From Zarea fungicola (Eukaryota; Ascomycota; Sordariomycetes; Hypocreales; Cordycipitaceae), in the NCBI GenBank assembly GCA_900169235.1, contig FWCC01000520.1:1-37948 (forward strand): 37,948 bases of DNA. Direction: 5' to 3'. Under the pieces are notes generated by a model that was not told the origin of the DNA, made no database searches, and saw only the letters and a list, made by a program, of their open reading frames with translations. Shown piece after piece: positions 1-11,200 of the stretch; position 1 is the stretch's first letter; the number at the start of each line of letters is the position of its first letter. A program made the translations under genes and the position numbers.

Positions 1-413
1 TTAAAATTTAGACTTTCTTATAATTAAGTTTTATAAGTTATAAAAAATCTTTTAAATAGTAATAAGGAAAAGCTTAAAAAAATACCCCACTTTTTCTATT
101 TTTTCTTATAATCTTTTTCAAAAATTTATTTATAGAATAAAACTTATATATAAGATACTTTAAATTCTTTTATATTTATTTATATTTATTATACTAATAT
201 AACTATTTTATTTTACTTTATAGAATCCTTTTTATCTTTATATGTGTTTTATATGTAATTTTAGTCTTAATACTTAGTAGAATTATTCTTATTTATAGAA
301 TTTTACTAGAAGAATAAAAATAGTATAACAAATATAACTAAGTAAAGAATAATTTTATTATAATTTTATTATAATTTTAATTTCTTATTATAATATTATT
401 ATTAGAACTTAAA
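1..413. other. AT-rich block with sharp right edge
   Basis: Almost pure A/T with very few G or C bases and no open reading frame of note. Near position 413 the composition changes abruptly to a roughly balanced sequence. Such blocks in filamentous ascomycetes are typically old repeats mutated by RIP (C to T changes), but no transposon protein can be read here, so the origin is inferred from composition only. Confidence 0.75.
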
Positions 414-1826
414 AAGTGTGCGATTTGGCCTTTTTTGGTGTAAAAGCGTGACCCGTATGTGGGGGTGACCCGTAAGGGGGTGGTTGACGTTAGTTATTGG
501 ACCAAGTATTTGGCGAGGTGTCATTGGAGTTTGCTGGTTCGTCATGTCTCCGTACGCTTAAGCTTAATATAGGTTAGCTTGTTCAAGTGAGCCTAAGGAT
601 TGTACTTGTTCATTTACCATTAATAGTTAGTCATATCCATATATCCAAATGGGAGATGTAATATTCAAAATTCTTTCCAAATGTGGAAGTTTATTCAACG
701 GGAAGCCGGGCAGAGAGCGGCGCAATGAAATACTTGATAGCCAAAGAGAATATACCTAAATCTCAGATATGGTAGAAACAGCAAACTTGCTGCCATACGA
801 CTGGAACAAGGTCGCAAGCTGCTAATGCAGACTAGATGTTCTTAATCATACTCTTGATATTCAGTAGCTCTTGCAGTTTTAGCAGTGGTTGGCCACTTCA
901 GAGAAGGATGTAGAGGATTTTGGCTATTTATTTGCTACACCAAAGCTGGCTATATAATAGCTATGGTCATGTCACATTGGAGCCCTGTCGTTGGCTCCGC
1001 CTTCACCCTGTGCATAAACTAAATCATAAAATCCTTATTATAAAACGGCTCATTCATAGAAGCTTGCACTGTAACGCAGTCGCGAAAAGTACATTGATGA
1101 CAGAACAGAAGGGCTATGTACCTCTACCATCATCCACGTATCCTCCACCTGATTTTGTCTGAGTCCCAACGTTCCGTCACCACAGGCGTGCTCCCGCTTC
1201 ATCACATTTCTGAGTTTCCCTGGACTACTCACTTCTAGACAAGTAATGAGTGGCAGGTCGAGTGAAGGTGCAGACGAGAACTGCATTGTCCGGCGACCGA
1301 TTGTAAGCTCAAACCACTCATTTATGGATCATGCAGGAAAACCCCAAAAACGGCAGCTGGTGCGGCTAAATGCTTTTGATTGCTGGTACTCAGCATGACT
1401 CGACATCTCATAGGCATCAACTAAATAATACAGTCTTCATATTGCAGCCCATTGCTTCTTAACCAACACCAGCACCAATAATGAACTCGGTCGCTCAACA
1501 AAATGGCGGCAGTTACGCCACTTGTTAGTCTTGTGCCAAATACGGCATCTTGTTCCCTGGCCTCAACAGGCAGCCAGCAAGGTTGGTTAGCGCTGATATT
1601 GATCCGCTCGGCCCCAGCATATACTACTGTCATCTAGATGTCCAACCCATGCTCCAAGCGTTCCTGTAATAGTCCAACACACGGATCGTACCTTATAAGG
1701 ATATTTGGCCCTACAACTGGCAATTGCAACGGTTATATAGCGCTGAGGTGAGATTATAGAAGCTAATTCGGCTAGTCAAGATGATTTCTTTGTCATGGGA
1801 ACATTTCGAACACTATTACTGCTGTC
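414..1826. other. Gene-free stretch next to the AT-rich block
   Basis: No convincing gene is seen. Short frames up to 80 codons occur on both strands but lack ATG context, homology and splice sites. Right at the edge of the AT-rich block there is a ten-base direct repeat, GTGACCCGTA at 448-457 and 465-474, separated by G-rich sequence. This could mark the end of a degraded element. Confidence 0.5.
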
Positions 1827-1834
1827 TATAAAAG
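1827..1834 (+). promoter_or_regulatory. TATA box of the 1949 gene
   Basis: TATAAAAG lies about 120 bases before the ATG at 1949 and is followed by a pyrimidine-rich leader, as in many highly expressed fungal secreted-protein genes. Confidence 0.6.
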
Positions 1835-1948
1835 CGCGGCCATTTCCTTCAACTTTTCTGGATATCCTCACTTATCAAATCCACAGATCACAACTAGTTT
1901 TATCTCTACGTCTCATTCAGTCAATACTTTTTTTTTACAAGCCTCACA

Positions 1949-2575
1949 ATGAAATTGAACACCTTTTCACTCCTCTGTGCTCTTGCCGCCTCGGCACAGG
2001 GCGCCGGCACCTCTTGGCTTGATACTCCCGAGAATGCCAGTATTGCTGAGTTCATGATCAGCCACGGCGGGGGAGATGTCTCGGCGGCTGAGTACAGCCG
2101 AGCCACGGAAACTGCGCTACAGAGCCGTGCTGAAATGCAAGATGGCAAATGGTACTCCAACAAAGCGGCATACTGGGGGTGGGCGGTTCAGGTTGGGAGA
2201 TGCCTGCTATATGAGTATGTGAGCAAATGGACTCTTCCTAGCTCTTCCAATGGGCGCGCAATTGACTATATTGCTACACAATTTGCCAATGCTTTAGCGA
2301 ATGTCAAGGGAGAGGGAACTAATGCCCAGGACATCGGTGGTGGTTGGGCCATGACCGCCATTGGCAGCTCTGCATACCTGCCCAAGGACATCCCATGGAA
2401 CCTGGCTTATGATATGATGTGGGATGCATCTACTTCCGCTAGTGGCTGGCTTTCAGCTGATAACGGTGCATACTGGACACTAAAAGATACCGCTGGTGAC
2501 GTCATCTTTACCTTCCTCGTCTGGCCTTTGGACGCTGTTGGTAAAAATCCTATTTTTATTCACGATGAGAACTAG
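1949..2575 (+). CDS. Secreted protein of unknown function
   Basis: 208 codons from an ATG in good context (CACAATGAA). The first ~19 residues form a clear signal peptide: a lysine at position 2, then a hydrophobic stretch ending SAQGAG. The mature part is Gly/Ala/Trp-rich (motifs YWGWAVQVG and GGGWAMTAIG) and nearly free of cysteines. I do not recognise the family. The 3' end is uncertain. The frame ends at TAG 2573-2575, yet the same frame continues downstream with protein-like sequence (RILAGVAATQERGW...) to a second TAG at 2641-2643. A GTAAAA donor at 2541 and a CTAG acceptor at 2575 bracket only 35 nt, too short for a normal fungal intron and out of frame. The first TAG may therefore be a premature stop (CAG to TAG would be RIP-like), or the C-terminus may simply be as drawn. 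Confidence 0.7.
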   Translation: MKLNTFSLLCALAASAQGAGTSWLDTPENASIAEFMISHGGGDVSAAEYSRATETALQSRAEMQDGKWYSNKAAYWGWAVQVGRCLLYEYVSKWTLPSSSNGRAIDYIATQFANALANVKGEGTNAQDIGGGWAMTAIGSSAYLPKDIPWNLAYDMMWDASTSASGWLSADNGAYWTLKDTAGDVIFTFLVWPLDAVGKNPIFIHDEN

Positions 2576-4567
2576 CGGATTCTTGCCGGAGTTGCGGCTA
2601 CTCAAGAAAGGGGTTGGACAGACTACCAGTTCTTGAGTGGCTAGGGCACATCTCAGAATCTATCAATCAACTCCGTGGCGCTTATCACGGGGTGGCTGGT
2701 ACATTTTCTTTCGTTTCTTCTCTAGTATACAGGGGGTTTTGTCCTGCTAATCAGGTCATTACTCAAGCTTCTGCACCTATATGCTATGAGAGCAATCTCA
2801 TTACCATTCAACGTGACTATTGCAACAGTCGAGAGGCAAAGGGTGTCCAGCAGGTATGAAAATTGGGCGGGGCCTCAAGCAAGTTAGCCAACAGTCGGTT
2901 TTTTTTCTTTTAGTAAAGATCTAGTTAATAGACTTTAAATCACCTCCAAACGAAACCAACTAGTGCCAAACTTGTGTTGTGCATCACAGCATTGTAACAT
3001 TCATGTCATAAATACATAATGTAAAATTGGTCATTAAAGGGAAGTTCTGCGTCCATAATGGCTCGGGTTTGGCGTTTTTGTCCACAAGATTTTGCCTGAT
3101 CAGCCTGACTGTCGCCTACGTCACTGCGGACTGTGATGAAAGCAAGCATGACCAAGAGATCCAAGTAATTGATTTACAGATTTATACTGTATGCTCGAAA
3201 CTGTTGGAACAATTTTTTCCTTGTTCCATTGCCGACTTCATGTGGATTGACGTGAATCCGACAGAAAACTCCTCGAACCAGATAGGGTCCGAGACCTGGT
3301 TGTTTCCCTCATCAGTCACGATGTGTCTGGATGTTCTTCCGATAACGGGGCACTTCGTGCAAGGTTCAATGAAAGAGAGTGCGGTTGACAAGGCGAGAGC
3401 TATGGGGGCCGATGCTGCTGAAATGGACTTGAGTCGCGTAACTACTGCATAGGATGAAACGCAGTTACTGTTGACTAATTATTAACAGGTGGAGATGTTC
3501 AAGAAATTAAGAAAATCAAGAAAATCATTAGGTTGGCAATTGGCCCTTGGAGAAGAATGCCCCTTCCTGAATGCATCAGTACCATGCTATAATTATTTTA
3601 GAGCCAATTCCAACTCAAGATTTGAGAGACACTCTTGTTTGCCAGACTTTTGGCCGGATCGCCGGTCTTTAGCCTCAATCTTGTGTGCCATGTTGTAATA
3701 TTTGTGCGGCGCTTGCTCGTGAGAGACCCCGACGCCCTTTAAAAGTAGCTGTAAGCGGCTGGCATCTCTTATATTACTAAAAGAAAACAGACAAGAGACG
3801 TGGCTTTCCCGAAACCCGTCCGAACCGATGGCTGTTACCAAGCAGCAGCTATCCATCCCAACAATGTAGTGGCAACAATAAATGCTAAATTATTTTTCCA
3901 AAATCATCATACACTTTAGCTTAATGAGAGAAGCTGTGACTTACGGTTGTAGTGACATATCTCTGAGAAGCCCGCACCACCGCAGAGATTGACGAGAGCC
4001 GTTCCTACCAGCATTTTTAGCACGAGAAGCGTAAATAGAGTATGTTGCTGAGTATCCATTAACCCCTTGATAGCAAATGGACATATAATACTCCACTGTA
4101 GACAGATTCGCGTTTATACTGGCGCTCAACCAAGTCGCAGCCGGCACTGACCTCACGGGAGAGATGCTGGCCGAGAAGCGTCTTCTTGCAATTAGTGTTT
4201 ATGTTGCGTCAAAAAGTAGGCGCCTACGGAGTACACACGGCCGAAGTACATTAGTTAAATCTTTTATACAACCCCCCGCGTGACAGTTTACGCCATGCAA
4301 AGATGCCAAGAAGCTCTGCGGAGAGGATTCAGAGCACAATAAGACGAGAATCAGTCCAGCGGTAGTCGTACTGCCGCCCCATTGCAGTGCCAAGAGCAGG
4401 GTCCCACCCAGTCTGGCAATTAGCTGGCGATATATATGATGGGCAGCACTCACGCTCACCAAGATCTGCAGTAGTTCACAGCTCGCCGGCGCAGAATGTC
4501 CAGTGAACAGCCTTGTTTTCCTCCTCCTCAAGGAATTGTGCCCGGCAGCATCCCATATCCCTCATGA
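2576..4567. other. Gene-poor stretch, no supported gene
   Basis: Frames of 70-141 codons occur here (the longest at 3027-3452 on the plus strand begins with TTG, not ATG). None has a signal peptide, recognisable domain or splice sites that I can support. The last part of the 3027-3452 frame (…KARAMGADAAEMDLS…) looks weakly like protein and might be a relic. Confidence 0.4.
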
Positions 4568-5458
4568 ATGCGCGGCCCCCATAAGCCGCCCCGCTACTTT
4601 GGTGATGATGAAATGCATCGGATGATGCGACAGAGAATTGAAGCAATTATCCCGAGAGATGGTACATGGGGCTTCGCCATTGTGCGCGTTAGCTTCGAAG
4701 ATGACGCGCTATTTGAGAATGCCATTCGAATTATTAAGCGCCTTGTCGAGAATGAAAACGAGATGGATAAGAGCGATAGGGCGGCTGACCAGGCACGAGC
4801 CCTCGAGGGGTGGCAAAACGAGGGCCACCTCCCAGTGCCCGTCGACACAGAGCCTAATGACGAGTTTTTACTGCGGTTCCATCTAGATCTGCTCGAGGAC
4901 CATTCGCTTCAAGATGCCAGCGTTGAGAAAGTGCGGCTGTACTTTAATGAGTGACTGCAGTTTGTTGGGCGGCCCTATGAAACCGCTGACACGCGTTACC
5001 GCGCATGCATCATGATGGATAAGGACACTATGGAGATGCTAGGACAACTGCCACCTGGGTTTCCAGAGCCTCACAAGGCATATTTTAGAAGCGACTACTG
5101 CGTTTAGATGGTCGAGGCTGTGCCTAAACCTGCCAAGCCATACCTTGTGCACCTCTTTGGCGAAGATGCCTTGGTAGAGTACTGGTTTAAACGCAACTTT
5201 GTTAGGCCAATAGCACTGGGTATGCAGAGGAGAACGGGAAAAGAGTCTTACACTTTGGGTCATTGTGGAAAAGAAGGCCACGACAGAAAACGTTGCAGGC
5301 TCTTGTTGAGACGACTGCAGTTGCGCCTTGGCCTTGAGCTGGCGTTGGACATTTCTTGCTCATGCGACTGCTCTTCGTGCTACAGCTATCAGTCTACCGT
5401 CGTTTATAGCCGAGTTGCATATTCTTTTTCACAAAAAAAGGGAAAAAAAAAGAAATAA
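4568..5458 (+). pseudogene. Broken cytosolic fungal hypothetical protein (two in-frame stops)
   Basis: One continuous reading frame runs from ATG 4568 to 5458, interrupted by TGA at 4952-4954 and TAG at 5105-5107. All three segments read like protein. The first has TWGFAIVRVSFEDDALFENA followed by a charged helix and RFHLDLLEDHSLQDASVEKV; the second starts VGRPYETADTRYRACIMMDKD and includes a PPGFPEP segment; the third has PAKPYLVHLFGEDALVEYWF. This order resembles a lineage-expanded family of unnamed fungal proteins (WGF.IYRT..., D..S...V...F..W, R...C...D), which is family knowledge from memory. The first stop sits where that family usually has Trp after 'F(x)2'. The last ~40 codons (Cys- and Lys-rich, ending in poly-Lys) probably lie beyond the true end. 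The three parts are in one frame with no indel, so nonsense mutation is the simplest reading; expression of the 128-residue front part cannot be excluded. Confidence 0.65.
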
Positions 5459-5944
5459 AAGTGAAGCGATAAAGAAATTAAAAAGCCCCCAAAGTTTACT
5501 CTGTTTCCCTTTTTGCCTTGCACTTTCTAGGCATAAACTACCAATGTGACGAACATAGTTGCTTGTGGTGGTGGATTGTCGTCGAAGGGACAGGCTGTGA
5601 GATGCCGGAGCCGATAGGCTACTTCCAGACTCTAAACTTTTGTCCCAATCCCATATTCCCATGTTTGTCGCGAGGGTGAAAACCAGCGAAATCGCGAGAT
5701 GTGGAGGCAGAACCCGACTGGAGATGGAAGGAGACCAGAGTAGACGATGGTTAAGCTCGAGTGTAAGAGGGGGACACCAACAAAGTATTTCGATGGGCCA
5801 ATGACATTGCCATTTACATTAACTCCAGCATGATGCAAATAGCATTGACCCCTCACGTGCTTTATTTCACCCAAACTGCACGAGCAGGTCTATTGCGATA
5901 TCTTAGTTCCAAAGCTTCCGTTGACGAGTTTTGACTATTCATTA
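5459..5944. other. Intergenic, shared 3' side of two convergent loci
   Basis: No gene is seen. The stretch begins with an A-rich run and separates the 3' end of the plus-strand pseudogene from the 3' end of the minus-strand NACHT gene. Confidence 0.5.
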
Positions 5945-8900
5945 CTAACGATGCCCATGCCCTGGAATACTCCTTTCACCTTGTATTGCTGTTGAAATGG
6001 CATTTTCGATATCTTCCAAGAATTCTTCTTCATCGTCAGAAGTCGGGTTTCTCTGAAGCATTGGAACATGTCTTCTTGGTCCACGAAGCAAGTCGAGAAA
6101 GTTGGACCAGGATTTAAAGTGAGCCGACTGCGTGACGGTACCGCTCTTCGTATCAACTGCCACCGTGACTGCCCATCTCATGGTAACCCAGTTTGATTCA
6201 AAGCGATCTTTACGGAGGCGTGATTCTTCTTCTTGCTTCCGTATCTGTTCCGTTCTCTTTTCTTCTTTCTCCCGTTGTTCTTTCTCCCGTCGTTTGTTCT
6301 CCCGTTTTTCCTCTGCATCGTTCTGCTTCTGCCTCAGTTGAGCCCATATCTCGTCTCGTTGACGTTTGTATTCCTCCGAACTCGGCTTTTCTAGGTCGCG
6401 ACGCATTTGTACTCGATAATTCAAGCGCACCGAAGGCGATTGGACTGCAAATGCAGCCCCTGATGGATCCTTGACCCTACAAACAGCGGGGGCTTTCCTG
6501 CAACTCTCACACGTAGAGTGTCCCTCCAATATTTGATAGACACGTGACAGATAAGGGACAGTCTGGGTGTAAATGTTAGAAACTGCCAAGCTCCTACTCG
6601 CTGATTTTGAATTTCCTACCTTTGTACAGCGAAGGCATAGGATGGAGCATGCCAAAGGATCCTCCACCGTTACCTTTTCCTGGCTGGAGCTAGGCTCACG
6701 GCTAATCGAGGATAGAGTGGTGTCAGAAAGTTCGTCGGATTCGCCCAATATCATGCTCGAGAATAGACGTGCAGAATGACTTATGTCCATCGTTTGGTTC
6801 CCTGTGGCAGGCTTCAAATGCTGTGTACTCTCCATCACCGCGAGCAAAGGACTAGGTGGTACGGGCAGTGGCCTAACTTGCATGGGCAGAGGCTTAACTG
6901 GCATGGCCTTGCCTTCACCAGCACTAGTAAAATCAACTCGAACACGTGGCCCTTGAAATAAAGACGCTGCCAGGGCGATACCATAAAAAGCGATAGATTT
7001 GTCGGAGGCGGAAGACTGTGGCGCCCTGTCCCACTTCAAGGCCATCATGTTGAGTACAGCTGTAGCTAGCCCGTCACTACAAGCTTTGAAGAATAATCGA
7101 TTGGCTGACAGAAGAATATTCGCATTCACATCAGAGTCCTTTGTATCCAATTCCATGTCCATAGCTTGCTCATAGTCACTGGGTAAGTCCTCGAATGTAT
7201 GTCGGTGATGTTGGAGTACTGTTATAAGAAGGCTTTCGGGTGTGTCTCTAGCGGGATCTGTCAAAGGCGGAATCCTAAACAAGGAGTATAGCGGCTCTGT
7301 ATCTCCAAATTCACTCTGTGACATGCCAAGGGCAAGTCTCAGAAGCTTTCTCTCTTCCAAGTAGTCCACTAGCTCCGTGCAGCATAGCCCATCGCCTAGA
7401 CCGGTGTTTTGAATGTAACGTAATGTGATCTGCGAGTAGTTCTCTAGATGCTTCCTCACAAAGCAACGTGCCTCGTCAATGGGAAAGTATAAGGGTCCAG
7501 CAGCTGAGGTTTGAGTGAGAAAGTCTCGGACAGACTGATGCATCAGCTGGATGATCGATGTAGGACCATATCCAGAATTTCGAGATTCCTCAACTGAGAA
7601 GCCTGGATTGTAGATTTCGATAAAAGGGCCACAGATGAGAGAGATCTTCCGCCACAACTCACCATATGACTTTACAGATATTTTCTTCTGCGATATTGCA
7701 TCCATAGTCGAAGACAAAAAGTCGTCTTTGATAACTGCCTTGGCTTCCCAGAGGCTGTCAAGTGATATGTCAACAACCTCACCTGCCGCACAAATCCACA
7801 TCAGGGTGTTGCGAATTTCTTGAATGTCCTTTTGTTCCAGACCAGCCGTCAGTTCTGTGACGATAAGCATGTAATACTCTTTCATCTCGTGCGGTACATC
7901 TATAACGGCTTGTTTCAAATCTTCCAGAGCGCAGAGTTGTGGGGCACTGGCCTGTCGCAGCAGCTGGTCAATAACTAACTTGACCCATAGTACCGATCCA
8001 TGAGCATTTGATACGATGGTCTTCTGAATATCCTCTATGGCGAGTCGTTCGTGATCCATGGAAAGTCGCAGAGATCTAGATCTCGGCTGTCTTATTCTGC
8101 GGCCTCTTGTCTGAGACGTTTGATCAAACGCGTGCAGGGCCGCTGTCAGAGACTCGAGACCTTGACAGACAATTTTTTCAATGTCACGATGGTTTTCGTC
8201 CTCCATCACGACGCAGCTAATGCCAATGGTGTACGTTTCAATCGCAACAGCTGGTCGGCTCAAGACAATAAACTTTGCTCTAGAGTCAACAGTCTCTTCG
8301 GTAAATTCTCTAATCATTGGCAAAATGCCGGCATTCTCAGCTTCATCGACCGCATCAACGATGCCGATTACTGGCCAAGAGCCGCAACAAACACGAAGAA
8401 TGATGCGCCTTAGAACAACCTCTGACCATAGCACATTTTCTGGGTCCATGACGCGGTATGACTCCAAGCAAAATAATGAAAAGACCTCTTTACATTGCTT
8501 TGCAAACTGGTATAAAATCGAGCGGAGAAAAGATAGATGCTTAGTATAGCGATCACCACCGCGACGATGGTAGAACCAGTCACCAATAAGACAACTTGAG
8601 CCATTTGCTAGATTTGCAGATTTTAATACCTGTAGAAGCGAATGGCGGATAAATTTGGCCAGTACAGATTTTCCACTGCCTGGCTTTCCTCGAATCCATA
8701 GAATTCCGGATTCCCGGTCAGAGAAGCTCACATAATCTGGATTGCTCCAAATCCACAAGTTCGTATCAGCCGCGGCAGGGGATACTTGTGTTCTCCGAGC
8801 CTCCATATCCTGAAAACGTAAAGAGCCCAGAAATTCTGGTTCAATCTTAGACGGAGAATCTCCTAAGATCAGTGCCATTGACGACAGACTTACCATTGTA

Positions 8901-9798
8901 TTCGGTATCGGCCGAAATAAGGGGAAAACGTTCGCAGAATGCGGTACAGCCCCGGAACGGTGAGACTGCAATGCATGCTCTTGATCTTGGTAATCTACCA
9001 AGAGCTTCAATGTCGCTTAGTAACACAGAGCGGTCCTGGTGCGTTAATCGTTGAATATTGTCTAGTGATAGTACTGTCCCTCTTGTGGTTGGTCTGCTCA
9101 GCATGTATTCAATAGTACCGTAAATGTGCCGATCGGGGGGGAGCCCATCTTTAAGTATAGCATTCTGAAATGCTGAGAAATCGCTCGTTGGCAGGCTTTC
9201 CATGTACTGAAGCAGCAAGCCTTCTTGTCGTGGTGAATCACAGATTATCTGCAAGAACAGAATTTTCATAAGTTGACTGGCCATGTCGCTGTTGTGAATT
9301 TGTGCCGTATATTCATCTTGAAGTACCTGAACTCTTGTGCGCTTTGCCGGTTCAAGTACCCAGGAGCAATCCACATTAAAAACACGATGCTCCAGGCTGT
9401 CCAGTGCAGCATGTCGTGCCAAAGAAGCAGCAATCGGATATCCGTTTGTCTCCAGTTCAGATAATTCTATTTCAAGTGACGTTTCGTGTGTATTGGAGAT
9501 GTCAATGTGAAAAATTTCGGCGCGATGCGAAGTACTGGCGAGAAGAATTCCTGATTGACTCCGTGCCCATGCTTGGAAGTTCTGTGTATGCACATAGCTT
9601 TGTACTTGACTCTCTGGCAATGGAAGATGACAAATTTCAAGCTCTGTAGGTATCAGGAGACTCTGCCTTTGAGATTTGATCTTATGAAACGCAGCAGATA
9701 CCCCTGGCCATTTCGTAAGCTTCAAATATACTCTCGGCGAAGTCAACAGTAAAAACTGAACGATTGGACACAGAGGGACGTAAAAAACATACAGTCAT
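5945..9798 (-). CDS. NACHT NTPase, NLR-like, with coiled-coil/Cys-pair C-terminus
   Basis: Signal-transducing P-loop NTPase of the STAND class, cytosolic. The main frames join as exon 9746(open)-8894, intron 8836-8893 (58 nt, GTAAGT...CCAG), exon 8835-5945. The splice gives the family-typical FLGSLRFQDMEARRTQ just before the NACHT. Motifs are Walker A GKPGSGKS at 8666-8689, Walker B IGIVDAVDEAEN, and sensor-like FIVLSRP. A leucine-rich winged-helix-like region follows (IQLMHQSVRDFLT). The N-terminal ~280 codons contain ELEICHLPLPESQVQSYV and a Walker-B-like VLSLDNIQRL without Walker A. The tail has CLRC and CESC(x6)C pairs, an E/K/R coiled coil (~6205-6385) and an acidic end. A second probable intron at 6563-6619 (57 nt, GTAGGA, branch TTTCTAAC, CCAG) is in frame and brings the Cys pairs closer. 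The start is unresolved: the long frame has no ATG upstream; ATG 9798 opens 38 codons (FTVDFAESIFEAYEMARG) one frame off, ending at 9682. Either a frame break or a missed exon lies at 9682-9745. Confidence 0.8.
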
Positions 9799-9986
9799 CT
9801 GCTTTTAAATGGCCTATGGCACACACCTGCTGTTCTATCAAGCAATTAGCAGCGTTTCATTCGAAGAGCAATTTGAAGAAGCGCCAAAGGTAAAAACTCA
9901 GAGTCAGACATTCAGCGTCTATTGAGCAACATTTGCGAATGCCTTTTCTACCCTAAGAAAATATTAGAACTCACCTTTGAGGCCCC

Positions 9987-11200
9987 CTAGAAGAAGAATG
10001 GATCATACACATCAGTCTGGAATCCGAAGAATTTCAGCTCGACGGCTGGATTGGTTGCTATAGATGCTAACGCTTGAGCAAGTAGCTCTCACACGGGTAG
10101 CATAACGTCACCAACAATAACGCTGAATTACAATAAAAGAAACCTTTAGCGCTCTTACCTAGAGGATAGAAACACTCGACAAAGACCCTAGTGGTGGCAG
10201 CAGCACAAGCAGCGGCGTAATTTTGCCAATCTTTATGTTTATGACTGTCGCCATAATCACTTACAGACTTTATGATCAAAAAAGCGTCATTTACCTGTGA
10301 GATTCCAGATCCCTCCATATCAAAGGCTAGGACATGGTGGTCCTGTGCCAGTCTGTCTCTCATTTCAGGATGTCGCATAACAACATCATCCGATGCGTAT
10401 TTCCCGACGTGGATTCGTCGAGGTCTAGTAGTAAGCGATGGCCGATGGCGCGCCCGTGTAAAATCACATCCAAGTTGAGAGCAGCTCGCTGCTTTGGCTT
10501 GGGCACAGAACGTCGGTGGGGTAGCATTGCAGCAGCCCATTGGACATTCACCGCGGTGCATGTGGTGGTATGTAGACTCGAATGCCACATCCTCCAACTG
10601 TCCAGGGGCAAGGTACTTCGTGTCGCCGAAATGCTGTCCAAACACTCTAGCTGACTCGTAGTCCAGCAGCTTCCTATAGTGAGCAGTGTCTAGGTACCCC
10701 AAAATCTGCCGTAGCTTTGGACTTGTCTGTTGCGAAACAGCGCTCCTGAGATCAAAGCCTTGCGGACTTGCGCGAGCACCATGCATGTAGCAAATGGTAG
10801 AATTGCCGATGATAACGTCGCCGAGGAATACTGAGTTCAAGAGATTCTGATTATTGCTGTGTAGCTGGGGTACGCCGCCGCAAACTCCAACTAGGATGAT
10901 TAGCTCCATTCTGCCAAACTGCTGCTCTAAATCCTGCGCTACCAACGCAGTATTAAGTTTTCCATATTGCTGTGGTCGCACAAGCAAGACCTCATGGCTG
11001 GCGAACTTGGCCGATAAATAAACATAATCCTTCCTACCATGTGGCACAGTGCACGGACCGTCATCGAGAACACTAATGACGGCATCCAGTTCAATCGCCA
11101 GGGCGCATATGATTGCGAAGGTGAACTCGTTTGTGGCCGCTGTCCGGGGAGTGTCCTGTGAAGTAGCAATTGATGAAGCGGTTTTTATCCTTTGATCCAT
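9987..11200 (-). CDS. Phosphorylase-superfamily (PNP_UDP_1) protein, NLR effector-type
   Basis: 370 residues in two exons: 11200-10159, intron 10058-10158 (101 nt, GTAAGA...CTATAG), 10057-9987. The start is the first ATG (11200); the upstream open codons begin with TTG. It belongs to the nucleoside phosphorylase/nucleosidase fold: FAIICALAIELDAV (residues 28-41) is the first strand, VGVCGGVP (104-111) the phosphate/ribose loop, FLGDVIIG (125-132), AFDMEGSG (292-299) the substrate-binding Met-Glu motif, and SDYGDSHKHKDWQNYAA (314-330) the catalytic-Asp region followed by an alanine-rich helix. Residues ~218-245 form a cysteine-rich insertion (C, CC, C, C, C) between the core halves. In fungi this domain is a common N-terminal effector of NLR-like proteins; here it lies ~190 bp upstream of the NACHT gene on the same strand and may once have been, or still be, joined to it. 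Nucleosidase activity is plausible because the key acidic residues are present, but it is inferred. Confidence 0.82.

Noticed and set aside
3027..3452. 141-codon plus-strand open frame
   Set aside because: It begins with TTG; the first ATG is deep inside, there is no signal peptide, domain or splice support, and only a weak protein-like tail.
8051..8549. Plus-strand frames of 120-122 codons
   Set aside because: They are antisense shadows of the NACHT coding sequence, whose motifs are unambiguous on the minus strand.
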